From Micavibrio sp. (GTDB lineage Bacteria > Pseudomonadota > Alphaproteobacteria > Micavibrionales > Micavibrionaceae): a DNA stretch of 64,000 nt. How positions within the stretch are numbered: position 1 is the stretch's first letter; each line of letters starts with the position of its first letter. Below the pieces are notes generated by a model, which saw only the letters and a list, made by a program, of their open reading frames with translations, did not search any database and was not told where the DNA came from. The stretch lies in contig JAPJQV010000001.1 of the NCBI GenBank assembly GCA_030824965.1, positions 310,001-374,000 of the forward strand, read 5' to 3'. This document shows, one piece after another, positions 1-8,006 of this stretch. Both the position numbers and the translations under genes were made by a program.

Positions 1-836
1 TGGAGTGCGCTGGGGTCTTGAGTAGTGCTGGAGGATAATAACTCGTCGGCTGTTATCGTTACTTTCTCGTCTAACCATTCAATCGTCGCAGTTTCAATAC
101 CGTTACAAACGATTGCTGGGTTGATGATAAATGCATTGCCTTTACCATCGCGTCCTATATTGGTTTTGGCAGAGACAAGAATGCGCTTATTGTCATCTAA
201 AGGATGTTTTCCTAAAACGGCAACATTCCGTGCTACGCCGGAAAAAGCAATAGACCCTGACACTTTCTTAAGGGCGGAGCCTGTAGGCTCTCCCTTGTTA
301 AGATGCATAATCGCCAAGACCGTTAATTTCAGTTCTGCGGCAAGCTGGGACAACGGAATAAGTAACGATCTAACGTCAGCATCTTTGTATGAATCCTTAC
401 GGCCCAGAAAACCAGTGATCGGGTCAATAATGAGTAAGCCAACATTATCCTGAACTATCTTATCCTTCAGGACTTGTAGATCGGTTTCTAGATTGAATGA
501 GCGCTCAACGCCGTTGTTTTCTTGAATAACATCGAGATTTTCGATGTGATCTAAGTTTGCGCCAGCAGCGATCAGGCGAGGCAAAACTGTATCGTTGATG
601 TCATCTTCGCCGCCTATTAAAAGCACGTTCGTCAATGACAGATTCTTATTGGCGGGAGGCCAGAATGAGCCAGTACTTAAGGCGCTGGCAAGCGAGCAGG
701 TTGTGAGCGATTTACCACAACCCGGTAAACCAGCAATAATATTCAGCTTACCAACGGCAATTAGTCCCTCAGCAAGCCATTCAACACGCTCTGGAGTGAT
801 CGTGCTAAGTTTTCGGCTTTTTATGCTCGCCGCCAT
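1..836 (-). CDS. RepA/RecA-fold AAA ATPase of integrated element, C-terminus off window
   Basis: Reads leftward from the ATG at 836 and stays open to base 1, so about 278 residues are visible. It shows a P-loop GLPGCGKS at residues 36-43, a GGEDD stretch at 75-79 and a Walker B strand LLIID at 134-138. This is the layout of AAA_25/RepA-type hexameric ATPases found beside replication genes of plasmids, P4-like satellites and integrative elements. The ATG overlaps the stop of the HTH gene upstream (TAATG), which suggests translational coupling. A role in element replication (helicase or helicase loading) is inferred from family and neighbours. A RadA-like repair role is the main alternative. 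Confidence 0.8.
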   Translation of the reverse strand, partial: MAASIKSRKLSTITPERVEWLAEGLIAVGKLNIIAGLPGCGKSLTTCSLASALSTGSFWPPANKNLSLTNVLLIGGEDDINDTVLPRLIAAGANLDHIENLDVIQENNGVERSFNLETDLQVLKDKIVQDNVGLLIIDPITGFLGRKDSYKDADVRSLLIPLSQLAAELKLTVLAIMHLNKGEPTGSALKKVSGSIAFSGVARNVAVLGKHPLDDNKRILVSAKTNIGRDGKGNAFIINPAIVCNGIETATIEWLDEKVTITADELLSSSTTQDPSAL

Positions 837-1015
837 TACCTTGCTCCAAGAGACTGGAACCAGTTATCAGCGGTATCCTTCGAGATCAGGGTGCGCCGTC
901 CGATTTTTAGAAAAGGAAGGCGGCCTTCTTTTATTTCCTTGTAAACAAGGGTTCTACCAATGCTGTAAACGCGGCAGAAAGTTGGGATGTCGTAGGCTTT
1001 GGGTTCGTTCATCAT
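836..1015 (-). CDS. AlpA/excisionase-like helix-turn-helix protein, 59 aa
   Basis: A 59-residue ORF beginning with two consecutive ATGs (1015 and 1012) behind AGGAG at about 1019-1023. The sequence runs from an HTH segment (YSIGRTLVYKEIKEGRLPF, residues 18-36) into KIGRRTLISKDTADNWFQ, the usual helix-turn-helix plus wing of MerR/AlpA-type excisionases (HTH_17 family). Such proteins regulate the integrase gene or act as the recombination directionality factor. It lies between the integrase end of the element and the RepA-like ATPase, whose start overlaps its stop. The element-regulator role is inferred from family and position; the DNA target is unknown. Confidence 0.75.
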   Translation of the reverse strand: MMNEPKAYDIPTFCRVYSIGRTLVYKEIKEGRLPFLKIGRRTLISKDTADNWFQSLGAR

Positions 1016-1079
1016 TATTCTCCTGAATAGTTTCGTATTCGATAGAATGACGATGAACGAATGGATTTACAAAGTCCCC

Positions 1080-1577
1080 TTAGTTGATTGCGTGCATTCC
1101 AATGAGGCTTTCAAGTTGAGCTATTCGCTCCTCTCTCATTATCTTCATTGCCTCTTTATATTTGTAATAAATCCTGCGAAAGTTCGCGCAGTCAGACATT
1201 GGCATTGTTGCCAAAACTGGATCACGGACTGTTTTTGTCAATTCATGTATAGCTTGTTCAGGGCCGCATCCGTTCTCACGCATAAAGTCGTCAATTCGCT
1301 TGGCTATAGGGTACTCAACGGCAAGGTCATTCTCTTGTCCGCCTTTCTTTTTCGATAAACCGATAGCACTAGAGACTGCCCGTGATTTCTTTTGCGGATT
1401 TTCAAGAGCGCAAGCTTTGATCAATTTATCTCGGCATGCCTTGTAATAGACTTTTTCATCTGCTGTGACTTCACCGGAGCTTAACGCCAAGTCATAAAGG
1501 CGCAACTGCATGTCTAATGCAGCATTGGCGCTTCCTTTTTTGGCATCTTCCAATGTGATATCTGGTAATTGGTACAT
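1080..1577 (-). CDS. Hypothetical protein of integrated element, 165 aa
   Basis: I do not recognise this 165-residue protein. It starts at the ATG at 1577, 19 bases beyond the integrase stop, and reads in the same direction, so it is probably transcribed with the integrase and the HTH/ATPase pair. It is charged and mostly helical, with a Lys-rich middle (KKSRAVSSAIGLSKKKGGQ) and a C-terminal helix (about 130-160) rich in K, R and E that could form a coiled coil. There is no signal peptide or membrane segment. Position in the int - X - alpA - repA order suggests an accessory function of the element. Confidence 0.6.
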   Translation of the reverse strand: MYQLPDITLEDAKKGSANAALDMQLRLYDLALSSGEVTADEKVYYKACRDKLIKACALENPQKKSRAVSSAIGLSKKKGGQENDLAVEYPIAKRIDDFMRENGCGPEQAIHELTKTVRDPVLATMPMSDCANFRRIYYKYKEAMKIMREERIAQLESLIGMHAIN

Positions 1578-1596
1578 TTTTATTTCCTTTCGTTGG

Positions 1597-2790
1597 TTAC
1601 TTGGCTTGAAACTTGTCGATATAGTCGGCCCAGAACTGCATCATTTCGACCCGTTGTTCGATAAACTGGGCGCGGTCATACGCTTCTCCTAATGGCCCAG
1701 AAGCCTTATGAGCGAGCTGGCGCTCTATGACTTCAGAGTCGATGCCCAAGTCTTCGCGGATTGTTGTGCGAGCCAGAGCACGGAAGCCGTGCGCAGTGGC
1801 TTCCTGTGAGTATCCAAGACGCTTTAGGGCTGTATTGACGGTACCGTCGCTCATGGGTTGCTTAAACCTTCTCTGGCTGGGAAATAGCCAAGGGGAGCCG
1901 AGCAGTTCCGCTTCCCTGATCTGGTCCTTAACGATGTCCATTGCTTGGCGAGACAAGGGGATGAGGTGGCTTCGCCGCATTTTCATTTTATGCGGAGGGA
2001 TTACCCACATAGAGCGCTCGAAGTCTATTTCTTCGACGCGCATGTGTCGTAATTCGCCCGGTCTCTGGAACGTCAGCATAGACAGCTTGATAGCGTTTAC
2101 CGTGCGCGGAAATAGTCGCGCCTTATTCTCGCTTAAATCTTTTAAAAAGCGCGGGATGTCTCTCTTATCCAGAGCGGCATAGTGCTGGGCTTTTTTGCTC
2201 TTCAGGAGGTATCTGAGATCGGACGAGGGGTCATGATCGCATTTTGCTTCAATGCGTCCATATTTGAAAATACGCCCTGCCAAAGCCCTCATTCTACCAG
2301 CCGTATAGTAAGAACCGCGCTCTTCTATCTCTTTCAAGGTCTGGAGTAGTTCTTTTGAGGAGACTTCACGGAGTAACCTCTGGCCTATGCTCGGGAAAAG
2401 GTTCTTCTCCAGCAAAGCCAATATTCCTTTGGCATGATCTTCGCTCCAGCGGGACTTTTGCGTCTCGTGCCAGTCGAGCGCGACTTCCTTAAAAGTCTCT
2501 GATTTCTTGTAGGTTCGCTCATGCTGTGCCTGTTTTTTGGCTTCGCTGGGATCAATACCTTTATGAAGCATGGTTCTCGCCTCATCGCGCATCTTTCTGG
2601 CTTCAGAAAGAGGGATGATGGGGTACGGGCCATGCGTCAGCAGACCTTCCTTGCCATTCAGGTAATATTTTTGCCGCCAGACTTTTTTGGCGTCTGGTTT
2701 GATAAACAGATAGAGGCCGTGACCATCAGCAAGCTTATATGGTTTTGGGCGTGGCTTTGCCGCACGGCAAGCCGAGTCAGATAGTTTCAT
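1597..2790 (-). CDS. P4-type tyrosine recombinase (integrase of element 1)
   Basis: This 397-residue protein has the N-terminal DUF4102-type arm-binding domain (residues 1-90, DGHGLYLFI then GPYPIIPLSEAR), a SAM-like core-binding domain (about 95-190) and a C-terminal catalytic domain. The active-site set is visible: R243 in QRPGE, K268/K270 in the beta-hairpin, H334-x-x-R337 (HGFR), H361 (LAHK) and Y371 (EAYDRAQF). It catalyses site-specific integration and excision. Its start lies 170 bp from a copy of the tRNA-Phe 3' end (2958-2979), so it is the integrase of the element that extends off the left edge. Three GGGGTA repeats lie directly upstream of the start codon. Confidence 0.93.
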   Translation of the reverse strand: MKLSDSACRAAKPRPKPYKLADGHGLYLFIKPDAKKVWRQKYYLNGKEGLLTHGPYPIIPLSEARKMRDEARTMLHKGIDPSEAKKQAQHERTYKKSETFKEVALDWHETQKSRWSEDHAKGILALLEKNLFPSIGQRLLREVSSKELLQTLKEIEERGSYYTAGRMRALAGRIFKYGRIEAKCDHDPSSDLRYLLKSKKAQHYAALDKRDIPRFLKDLSENKARLFPRTVNAIKLSMLTFQRPGELRHMRVEEIDFERSMWVIPPHKMKMRRSHLIPLSRQAMDIVKDQIREAELLGSPWLFPSQRRFKQPMSDGTVNTALKRLGYSQEATAHGFRALARTTIREDLGIDSEVIERQLAHKASGPLGEAYDRAQFIEQRVEMMQFWADYIDKFQAK

Positions 2791-2798
2791 GGAGGGAA

Positions 2799-2836
2799 TA
2801 CCCCTTTTGTCTGCGGAGTACCCCGTTCGGTACCCC
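2799..2836 (-). promoter_or_regulatory. Three GGGGTA direct repeats upstream of integrase 1
   Basis: On the integrase strand, GGGGTA occurs three times, at 2836-2831, 2824-2819 and 2804-2799, spaced 12 and 20 bp start to start, immediately upstream of the integrase ATG at 2790. Short direct repeats here are typical binding sites for an AlpA/excisionase-type regulator or the integrase arm-binding domain. Binding is inferred from position only. Confidence 0.45.
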
Positions 2837-2957
2837 TGATTGGATTTGATGTTGATGAACGTCTGTAAACATCGCAGGACGATTAACTATCGGAATGCGT
2901 AGGTTTTATTTGCTCGTCATCAATCTCCTGAACAAAAGAGTACGTGTAAGAATAAAA

Positions 2958-2979
2958 AAATGGTGCCCAAAGCCGGAAT
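2958..2979. repeat. att core: duplicated 3' end of tRNA-Phe (junction of elements 1 and 2)
   Basis: These 22 bases are identical, in the same orientation, to 26723-26744, which is the 3' end of the tRNA-Phe gene including its CCA. On the tRNA strand the copy covers the 3' half of the T-arm stem, the 3' acceptor strand and the CCA. Such duplications are left when a tyrosine recombinase inserts an element into a tRNA 3' end. Here the copy separates element 1 (integrase ending at 2790) from element 2. Confidence 0.88.
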
Positions 2980-3096
2980 AGGCATCATTTAGTTTTTCCT
3001 TTAAAAAAGCCCAAAATCGAGCCCATCACAGCTCAATTATCTCGTAAATGTATCAGGTTTGGTACCAAAGTCCACGTTTTTGAACCGGGGTTCAAT
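2971..3096. repeat. Element-end repeat, copy R1
   Basis: First of three ~126-bp direct repeats (others at 7739-7864 and 17539-17664). Shared landmarks are AAGCCGGAATAGGCATCATT, an A/T tract leading to AGCCCAAAA, CCCATCACAGCTCAATT, TGTATCAGG, a GTCCA box and a terminal inverted repeat around GAACC..GGTTC. By eye it is about 80% identical to copy R2. R1 is the only copy fused to the complete tRNA-Phe core, so it looks like the authentic left end of element 2. The repeats carry no ORF and no transposase is nearby, which argues against an insertion sequence. Confidence 0.82.
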
Positions 3097-3132
3097 CTTA
3101 GATAGGGCGCTATAGATGAAATCCATGGTCGT

Positions 3133-4530
3133 TTAATTCTGCTGATCGACGATACCTAAGTTTTTGCCCCTGTAAGACTGAGTAAGTAACAAGCGATAAT
3201 TTTGTATCTCATCAGAGTTAGCATATTTAACTATGGCTAGTCCGTTAGGATGCTTCTCAAACCATCCCGGTAATTGGCTTTTGTCATCAAGGTTATCGAT
3301 AGGCTGATTTCGTTTTGATAGAAAGCCCACCTCGCCATGATAATTTCTAACAAAGGCCCAATTTTTCTCAGGGTGTTGTCGAACATACTCGGTGATCGGT
3401 TTGAGATCATAATTTTTTAAGAAAGTATTAGATGCTATTGCCTGCCCAATGATAATTAAGGCGACGGCGCTTATTGAGATTATTCCTATAGTTTTTATGG
3501 ACACATTCCGTAGGGCTAATGAAAGAATGATTATGAAACCCGGTAGTAGAGGCACAAGGTAATGAGGTTGCTTGCCACTAATGAGGCAAAAGCTTACAAA
3601 GACGGGTGTTATCCAGCAGTATAAGAAGCGTCCGCCTTCATTTCCATGGATTGAGTGAAAATTAAAATTGACAGCTTTCTTCCAGAAAGAGGGAAGTAAG
3701 AGCCATGGCAAGAACATAAGCGGCAATAAAGGTAGGTAAAACCAGATTGGGCGGATATGTGCATCGTCAAAATTTCCAGTCATGCGTCCAGCTGTTTGGT
3801 TCCACAACAGCCAGAAAGCAAAGTTATTATCTGTTTGCTTGAGAACAGGAACAAGCCAGAAAAGCACGGGGATGACCGAGACTGCAATTGCTAGCAAGCA
3901 TCCGGTACCCCATGTGACAGGATCGGGAAATGTTTTGCTCATCCAGAGTGGCGCTAGCAGTGCAGGATAGAGAACATATAAGTATGCAACTGGGCCTTTA
4001 GTTAAAACGGCTATGCCAAGGAAAATGCCCATATAGGCGGCATATTTTAAACTCAAAGTGCGGCTGTAATGAATAAGGTTGATAAGCGCGGCAAGAACGA
4101 AAACAGCCAATGTAACGTCGAACATTACAAGCGAACTGTAAATTAAGAATGGCAGGCTGCCTATCATAATCAAGGCAATACGTTGGTTATTTTCCAATTT
4201 TGGGAACAACAAGTTGCCTAATTTCATAGTCAGAAGGATAAACGCGTATGCCGATAATGCGATGGGAACCAGCCCTGCCCAACGGCTTACTCCAAATATT
4301 GACCATGAAAAGTTGATCAGCCAAAAGAGCATTGGGGGTTTATGATGATATGGTTCGAAGTTTAATGTCAGTGGAGATAGCCATCCATGTTTTAAAAACA
4401 TTTCCCAAGCAACTGTCATATACCTTGTTTCATCGATAGGAAGGAGGGGCCTAAATTGAATTGCGGCAATAAATAAAATTGCAATTGTGGCAGGCAGCCA
4501 CAAGGCTTCAATAAGTTTTGATTTTGTCAT
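3133..4530 (-). CDS. GT39/ArnT-like membrane glycosyltransferase
   Basis: A 465-residue polytopic protein of the PMT_2/GT39 family, which transfers a sugar from a polyprenyl-phosphate donor to an acceptor on the periplasmic side of the inner membrane. The family signature D33-E34 (IDETRY) sits in the first periplasmic loop, followed by PYHHKPPMLFW around residue 60 and about ten hydrophobic segments. It is the last gene of a minus-strand set, GT2 - LAB_N - GT39, beneath a PmrAB-like two-component system, so a lipid A or LPS-core modification is likely. The sugar is unknown, and no ArnA/ArnB aminoarabinose synthesis genes are present in the module. Confidence 0.82.
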   Translation of the reverse strand: MTKSKLIEALWLPATIAILFIAAIQFRPLLPIDETRYMTVAWEMFLKHGWLSPLTLNFEPYHHKPPMLFWLINFSWSIFGVSRWAGLVPIALSAYAFILLTMKLGNLLFPKLENNQRIALIMIGSLPFLIYSSLVMFDVTLAVFVLAALINLIHYSRTLSLKYAAYMGIFLGIAVLTKGPVAYLYVLYPALLAPLWMSKTFPDPVTWGTGCLLAIAVSVIPVLFWLVPVLKQTDNNFAFWLLWNQTAGRMTGNFDDAHIRPIWFYLPLLPLMFLPWLLLPSFWKKAVNFNFHSIHGNEGGRFLYCWITPVFVSFCLISGKQPHYLVPLLPGFIIILSLALRNVSIKTIGIISISAVALIIIGQAIASNTFLKNYDLKPITEYVRQHPEKNWAFVRNYHGEVGFLSKRNQPIDNLDDKSQLPGWFEKHPNGLAIVKYANSDEIQNYRLLLTQSYRGKNLGIVDQQN

Positions 4531-4550
4531 GGCAATTAGTTCAAACTTGG

Positions 4551-4835
4551 CTAGGCTACGACTGATTTATTACGGATCAGATGAATATTTCTGGCATATA
4601 TAAAAAGGCCGGTTCCTTGACCCAGAATAAAAACAGGGTCCTGACGGTAAAGCGCGTATGCGAATAAAGTCATACCGCCAATTATACTAAAATACCAGAA
4701 AGCAACAGGCATAATACTCGCTTTGGCTTTTTCTGAGGCTAGCCATTGAATAAAGAACCTCGCCGAGAAAAGGCTTTGACCGATAAAACCGATAGCGATC
4801 CAGATTGCTTCGTTAGAAATTGCAGGAAAATTCAT
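4551..4835 (-). CDS. LAB_N-domain small membrane protein
   Basis: A 94-residue protein consisting entirely of the domain named after the N-terminus of some lipid-A-disaccharide synthases (LAB_N). Visible family marks are FSARFFIQWLASEKAKAS near residues 23-40, a central membrane segment FWYFSIIGGMTLFAYALY, and GQGTGLFIYARNI near the end; three membrane helices are likely. Stand-alone copies commonly sit between a GT2 dolichyl-phosphate-type transferase and a GT39 transferase, as here, where they are thought to act in the same sugar-lipid pathway. The biochemical role is not established. It starts 12 bp beyond the GT2 stop, so it is co-transcribed. Confidence 0.85.
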   Translation of the reverse strand: MNFPAISNEAIWIAIGFIGQSLFSARFFIQWLASEKAKASIMPVAFWYFSIIGGMTLFAYALYRQDPVFILGQGTGLFIYARNIHLIRNKSVVA

Positions 4836-4846
4836 GATTGTGGTTC

Positions 4847-5572
4847 CTATTCGAGATTTTCAGATATTTGAGGATAGGAATTGGCACGCTTTTGCAGCCA
4901 CAAAACTCCTAAAAGATCACTTATTCCAACTAGAGCACGGCCAAAATTGCCGTATTTAGAAACACCGCTATGACGGGGGCGGTGAGAAACAGGCACATGG
5001 ATAAGTCGAACCTGCTCACGCATCATGAGAGCTGGAAGAAAGCGGTGCATATGATTGAAATACGGCAGGCGTAAGTAATCCTTACGCCGAAATAATTTTA
5101 ATGAGCAGCCTGTATCCTTTGTGCTGTCACGTAACAAGGAAGATCGTATCATGTTTGCAGTCCGTGATGCTATTCGGCGTGATAGACTATCATTTCGCTT
5201 CTCCCTCTCTCCTACAATCATAGTTTGCGGAGCGATCTGATCAATTTCTGTATATTGATTATAGAGTTTCGCAATATCGGCAGGATTATTTTGACCGTCC
5301 CCATCGATTGTAACAATCAAATCATTAGTGGCGGCTTTTACGCCTGTCCATAGCGAAGCAGATTGTCCTGATCTTTGGTCGTGTCTTAATACTCGTAATA
5401 AAGGTTGTTTCTGCTTTAGCGAGCTCAAAACATTAGGTGTAGAGTCTGTGCTGCCATCATCTACATATATTATTTCACTGATCGGGCATATTTGTGATGC
5501 ACGCACTATTTCTTGCAGAAGAGGAGATATATTATCTTCCTCATTCAAAACTGGAATTACAACGGAGATCAT
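4847..5572 (-). CDS. GT2 family glycosyltransferase (polyprenyl-phosphate sugar synthase type)
   Basis: A 241-residue GT-A-fold enzyme of the ArnC/DPM1 subgroup. It has VVIPVLNEEDNI at residues 4-15, YVDDGSTDST near 36-45, and the metal-binding DxD in ITIDGDGQNNP near residue 92. It ends in SKYGNFGRALVGISDLLGVLW and lacks the two C-terminal membrane helices of ArnC itself. It should load a sugar from a nucleotide donor onto a polyprenyl phosphate at the cytoplasmic face, for use by the downstream GT39 transferase. A PmrA-box-like site lies 44-60 bp upstream of its start, which suggests direct control by the adjacent response regulator. Confidence 0.88.
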   Translation of the reverse strand: MISVVIPVLNEEDNISPLLQEIVRASQICPISEIIYVDDGSTDSTPNVLSSLKQKQPLLRVLRHDQRSGQSASLWTGVKAATNDLIVTIDGDGQNNPADIAKLYNQYTEIDQIAPQTMIVGEREKRNDSLSRRIASRTANMIRSSLLRDSTKDTGCSLKLFRRKDYLRLPYFNHMHRFLPALMMREQVRLIHVPVSHRPRHSGVSKYGNFGRALVGISDLLGVLWLQKRANSYPQISENLE

Positions 5573-5615
5573 TTAAAGCCTTTCATATTTCTATGGAGGC
5601 TTATCCAAAATGAAA

Positions 5616-5632
5616 CTTAAGGTAATCTTAAG
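5616..5632 (-). promoter_or_regulatory. PmrA-box-like direct repeat CTTAAG-N5-CTTAAG
   Basis: CTTAAG at 5616-5621 and 5627-5632 with a 5-bp spacer, in the 62-bp gap between the sensor kinase stop and the GT2 start. It matches the known PmrA box pattern (two YTTAAK half-sites, 5 bp apart), and the response regulator encoded upstream is of the PmrA-like OmpR class. A GGATAA-type sequence about ten bases downstream on the minus strand could be a -10 element. It would give the glycosyltransferase operon its own PmrA-dependent promoter. Inferred from sequence pattern and position. Confidence 0.6.
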
Positions 5633-5634
5633 GC

Positions 5635-6960
5635 TTAAAAAGTTACGGGAATTTTTACTCTAAAGGTGGTCCCTTGACCACTTAAACCCTGATGTATCGA
5701 AATTTCAGCCCTGTGGAAAGCTGCAATACTGGAAACAATGGATAAACCAAGGCCCGACCCAATTACGTTTGTACCGGCAACCCGGTAAAAGCGGTCGAAA
5801 ATTCTTTGCCTGTCTGGTTCGGAAATGCCGATACCGTTATCAGCAACATCGACAATGATCAATTTGTCTTCGGCGTAGCTAGAAACACTCACCTTTCCGT
5901 TTTCAGGCGTATATAAAATCGCATTATTTATCAGATTGCTAAACAGCGTAGTGAGTTGGGGGATATTTCCTAATACCAACAAGCCTTCGTCAGAATGAAA
6001 GGACATTTCTATATTCTTGTTTCTACTTAATGGGATAGATTGTTCAATTACATCCTTCAAAATGCCGCTAATATTTAAATTTTCCATCGAATAGGAGGTG
6101 CTCTCGGGCTCTTGACGTGCCATTTCCAGTAGTTGTTCAACTAAACGGATGCTGCGAATAATTCCTTTATCAAGGGATATGATCGAGTCTTTTCGTTCTT
6201 CTTCCGTAGAAGACCTTTTCAAAATATCTAATTGCAATCTAATTGCGGTTAGAGGAGTGCGCAATTCATGTGCAGCATCGCCTGTAAATTGCCTTTGGGC
6301 ATCAAGAGCAGATTTTAACCTGATAAGGAGATCGTTAAGCGCGCCAACCATGACTTGAATTTCTGTTGGCACATTCTTATCCGGAATGGGTTCCAGAAAA
6401 CTAGGTGTTCTTTTCCTTATATTGTCCGAGACCAGCTTTAAAGGTCTGAAACCATAGCCTACAAGAAACCATATCAGCCCTATCAAAACCGGAATTTGGA
6501 TAAGGATGGGGATAACCAAAACACGATAAATTTCTACGATGACATCATGCCGTTTGCTTAGGTCTTGTGAAACTTGAACGATATTTGTCTTGCTGCGAGC
6601 TTGATAGTAACGCCATCTGCTGCCTTCGAAGTGTATTCGCCCGAAGTTCTTGCGACCCTGTTGTTGCAAGCTAAATTCTATAGAAGGGTGTGATGAATAA
6701 GTTATTTTCTCGTTCTTCCAAATCTGTATCAGAAACTCTTCTTCGCCTTTAAGTTTGTTGTTTGAGGCATTCGTGTAAGATTTGATATTTTCTACATCTC
6801 CCATACGTGCAAGGGATATCGCAACCTGCTTCATATTTTCATCGTAAAGTTCATCCATTTCCTCCCGTATGCTGAAGTAGGTAGCGACGGCGAGCAGGGC
6901 AGTGATGATAATAATCACTGTAAGGATGGATACGAGTAGGCGTTTGCGTATGGAGATCAT
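5635..6960 (-). CDS. Sensor histidine kinase (PmrB/QseC-like)
   Basis: A 441-residue inner-membrane kinase. A membrane helix at residues 9-29 and another at about 148-168 bracket a periplasmic sensor region of roughly 120 residues. Next come a HAMP-like linker (YGFRPLKLVSDNIRKR), the HisKA domain with phospho-acceptor H231 (DAAHELRTPLTAIRLQ), and a HATPase domain with an N-box (NLINNAILYTPENG) and GLGLSIV. It phosphorylates the OmpR-type regulator whose gene overlaps its start by 4 bp (ATGA). The periplasmic domain has no Glu-rich iron-binding motif that I can see, so the signal is unknown; cationic peptides, metals or pH are possible given the cargo. Confidence 0.9.
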   Translation of the reverse strand: MISIRKRLLVSILTVIIIITALLAVATYFSIREEMDELYDENMKQVAISLARMGDVENIKSYTNASNNKLKGEEEFLIQIWKNEKITYSSHPSIEFSLQQQGRKNFGRIHFEGSRWRYYQARSKTNIVQVSQDLSKRHDVIVEIYRVLVIPILIQIPVLIGLIWFLVGYGFRPLKLVSDNIRKRTPSFLEPIPDKNVPTEIQVMVGALNDLLIRLKSALDAQRQFTGDAAHELRTPLTAIRLQLDILKRSSTEEERKDSIISLDKGIIRSIRLVEQLLEMARQEPESTSYSMENLNISGILKDVIEQSIPLSRNKNIEMSFHSDEGLLVLGNIPQLTTLFSNLINNAILYTPENGKVSVSSYAEDKLIIVDVADNGIGISEPDRQRIFDRFYRVAGTNVIGSGLGLSIVSSIAAFHRAEISIHQGLSGQGTTFRVKIPVTF

Positions 6961-7628
6961 TTTGACTCTGTAATGGTATATCCGACATTCCGGACATTCT
7001 TGATAATATCGGTGCCTAGTTTTTTTCGTATCTGGTGAACATGAACTTCTATTGCGTTGCTGGCAATCTCTTCGTTCCAGCCATAAATACTTTCCTCCAG
7101 TTGCCTTTTTGAAAGAATAGCATTCGGGGTTTTTAACAAAGCATAAAGCAAGGAAAATTCCCGGCCAGACAGCATGGCGGCTTTATTATTGAACACCACT
7201 TCATGTGTTCTCTGATTTAAAGACAATTGGCCATGTTTCAGCCATCCCTCTTCATGAGCTAACTTACCTGTATTACGCCTCATCAGGCTGCGAATACGTG
7301 CTTCAAGTTCTTCAAGCTGAAAGGGTTTTAGGAGATAGTCATCGGCACCAGAGTCAAGACCTTTAACTTTGTCAGATATAGCGTCTTTGGCAGTCAGAAT
7401 AATAACTGGAACTCTATTACCAGCCTTTCTAAGCTTTACTAAAACATCGAGGCCCGAGCCGTCCGGTAGGCCGAGATCAAGGATAACCAGATCGTAAAGA
7501 TCATCGTGTAGCGCCAAACCAGCTGTGGTTTTATCTTGAGCCCAATTAACAGCAAAGCCTTCTTTTTTTAAGGCTTTCTGTAGGCTCTCGCCTATCATTC
7601 TGTCATCTTCTACTAGAAGTAATCGCAT
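6957..7628 (-). CDS. OmpR-family response regulator (PmrA-like)
   Basis: A 223-residue regulator with a receiver domain (acidic pocket E7/D8/D9, phosphorylation site D51 in ILDLGLPDGSG, ILTAKDA, LLKPF) and a C-terminal winged-helix DNA-binding domain (SGREFSLLYALL through VHVHQIRKKLG and VRNVGYTI). It is the first gene of the minus-strand operon, overlaps the kinase gene by 4 bp, and reads toward the lipid-modifying genes. CTTAAG repeats upstream of the GT2 gene suggest its target. No comparable box is evident upstream of its own start, so autoregulation is not supported by the sequence. Confidence 0.92.
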   Translation of the reverse strand: MRLLLVEDDRMIGESLQKALKKEGFAVNWAQDKTTAGLALHDDLYDLVILDLGLPDGSGLDVLVKLRKAGNRVPVIILTAKDAISDKVKGLDSGADDYLLKPFQLEELEARIRSLMRRNTGKLAHEEGWLKHGQLSLNQRTHEVVFNNKAAMLSGREFSLLYALLKTPNAILSKRQLEESIYGWNEEIASNAIEVHVHQIRKKLGTDIIKNVRNVGYTITESK

Positions 7629-7738
7629 TAAAATTTAACGTAAAAAATTGAACTATGCATATTAGTACAACTTCTTCACAGTAAGTTAGTGATTTTCTGA
7701 AATAGGTTTGTTTATCATTTTAATGAAAATACTGTCTC

Positions 7739-7864
7739 AAGCCGGAATAGGCATCATTTAGGTTTTGCTTTTAAATAGCCCAAAATCGAGCCCATCACAG
7801 CTCAATTGAGCCATAATTGTATCAGGTAACGTCCCAATGTCCACTAATTGAACCCGGGTTCAAT
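7739..7864. repeat. Element-end repeat, copy R2
   Basis: Second copy of the ~126-bp repeat. It starts at AAGCCGGAATAGGCATCATT and ends in the perfect palindrome ATTGAACCCGGGTTCAAT (7847-7864). To the left of the shared AAGCCGGAAT it has AATACTGTCTC rather than the tRNA acceptor sequence, and copy R3 has a similar AAACTGTTTA. So R2 and R3 keep the element side of the att site but not the tRNA side. The copy separates the lipid-modifying module from the metal-efflux module. Confidence 0.8.
7847..7864. promoter_or_regulatory. Palindrome ATTGAACCCGGGTTCAAT
   Basis: A perfect 18-bp inverted repeat at the end of repeat R2 and about 170 bp upstream of the metal-efflux operon. Close relatives occur at 3080-3095 (GG spacer), 21716-21731, 22729-22742 and 23777-23792, with a degenerate form near 17650-17664. 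All lie within element 2. An operator for a dimeric regulator or a recombinase/accessory-factor site are both possible. Confidence 0.5.
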
Positions 7865-7977
7865 CTCAATAACCCAAGATATGCCTGTCGGGCCAAGAAT
7901 TTATCAAAATATTAATAACGGTATTCTATGTTAATAGAGTCGCATTATGATAGCTGCTCCTCATCATCGATTAGTGA

Positions 7978-8006
7978 TTGACATCGTGGCGCTGTTAAAG
8001 TTATTC
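7978..8006 (+). promoter_or_regulatory. Possible sigma-70 promoter of metal-efflux operon
   Basis: TTGACA at 7978-7983 followed, after 17 bp, by TTATTC at 8001-8006, 26 bp before the first start codon of the operon. The -35 matches the consensus and the -10 is weak, which would fit an activated promoter. No second regulator gene lies in module B, so the controlling factor is not obvious. Confidence 0.35.

Larger units (their letters stand above)
2791..3132. other. Non-coding junction between elements 1 and 2
   Basis: 342 bp without a credible gene. From left to right it holds three TACCCC repeats (2799-2804, 2819-2824, 2831-2836; GGGGTA on the integrase strand), a 22-bp copy of the tRNA-Phe 3' end (2958-2979), the first copy of the ~126-bp repeat (2971-3096), and a short palindrome TTTGGTACCAAA at about 3058-3069. 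The repeat ends with an inverted repeat TTGAACC-GG-GGTTCAA. I see no clear terminator for the glycosyltransferase operon that ends at 3133. Confidence 0.7.

Noticed and set aside
25..1026. Plus-strand open frames over the left edge (25-453 and 595-1026)
   Set aside because: They are antisense to the RepA-like ATPase and the HTH gene, whose frames show clear motifs, ribosome site and start-stop overlap; the plus-strand translations show no family features.
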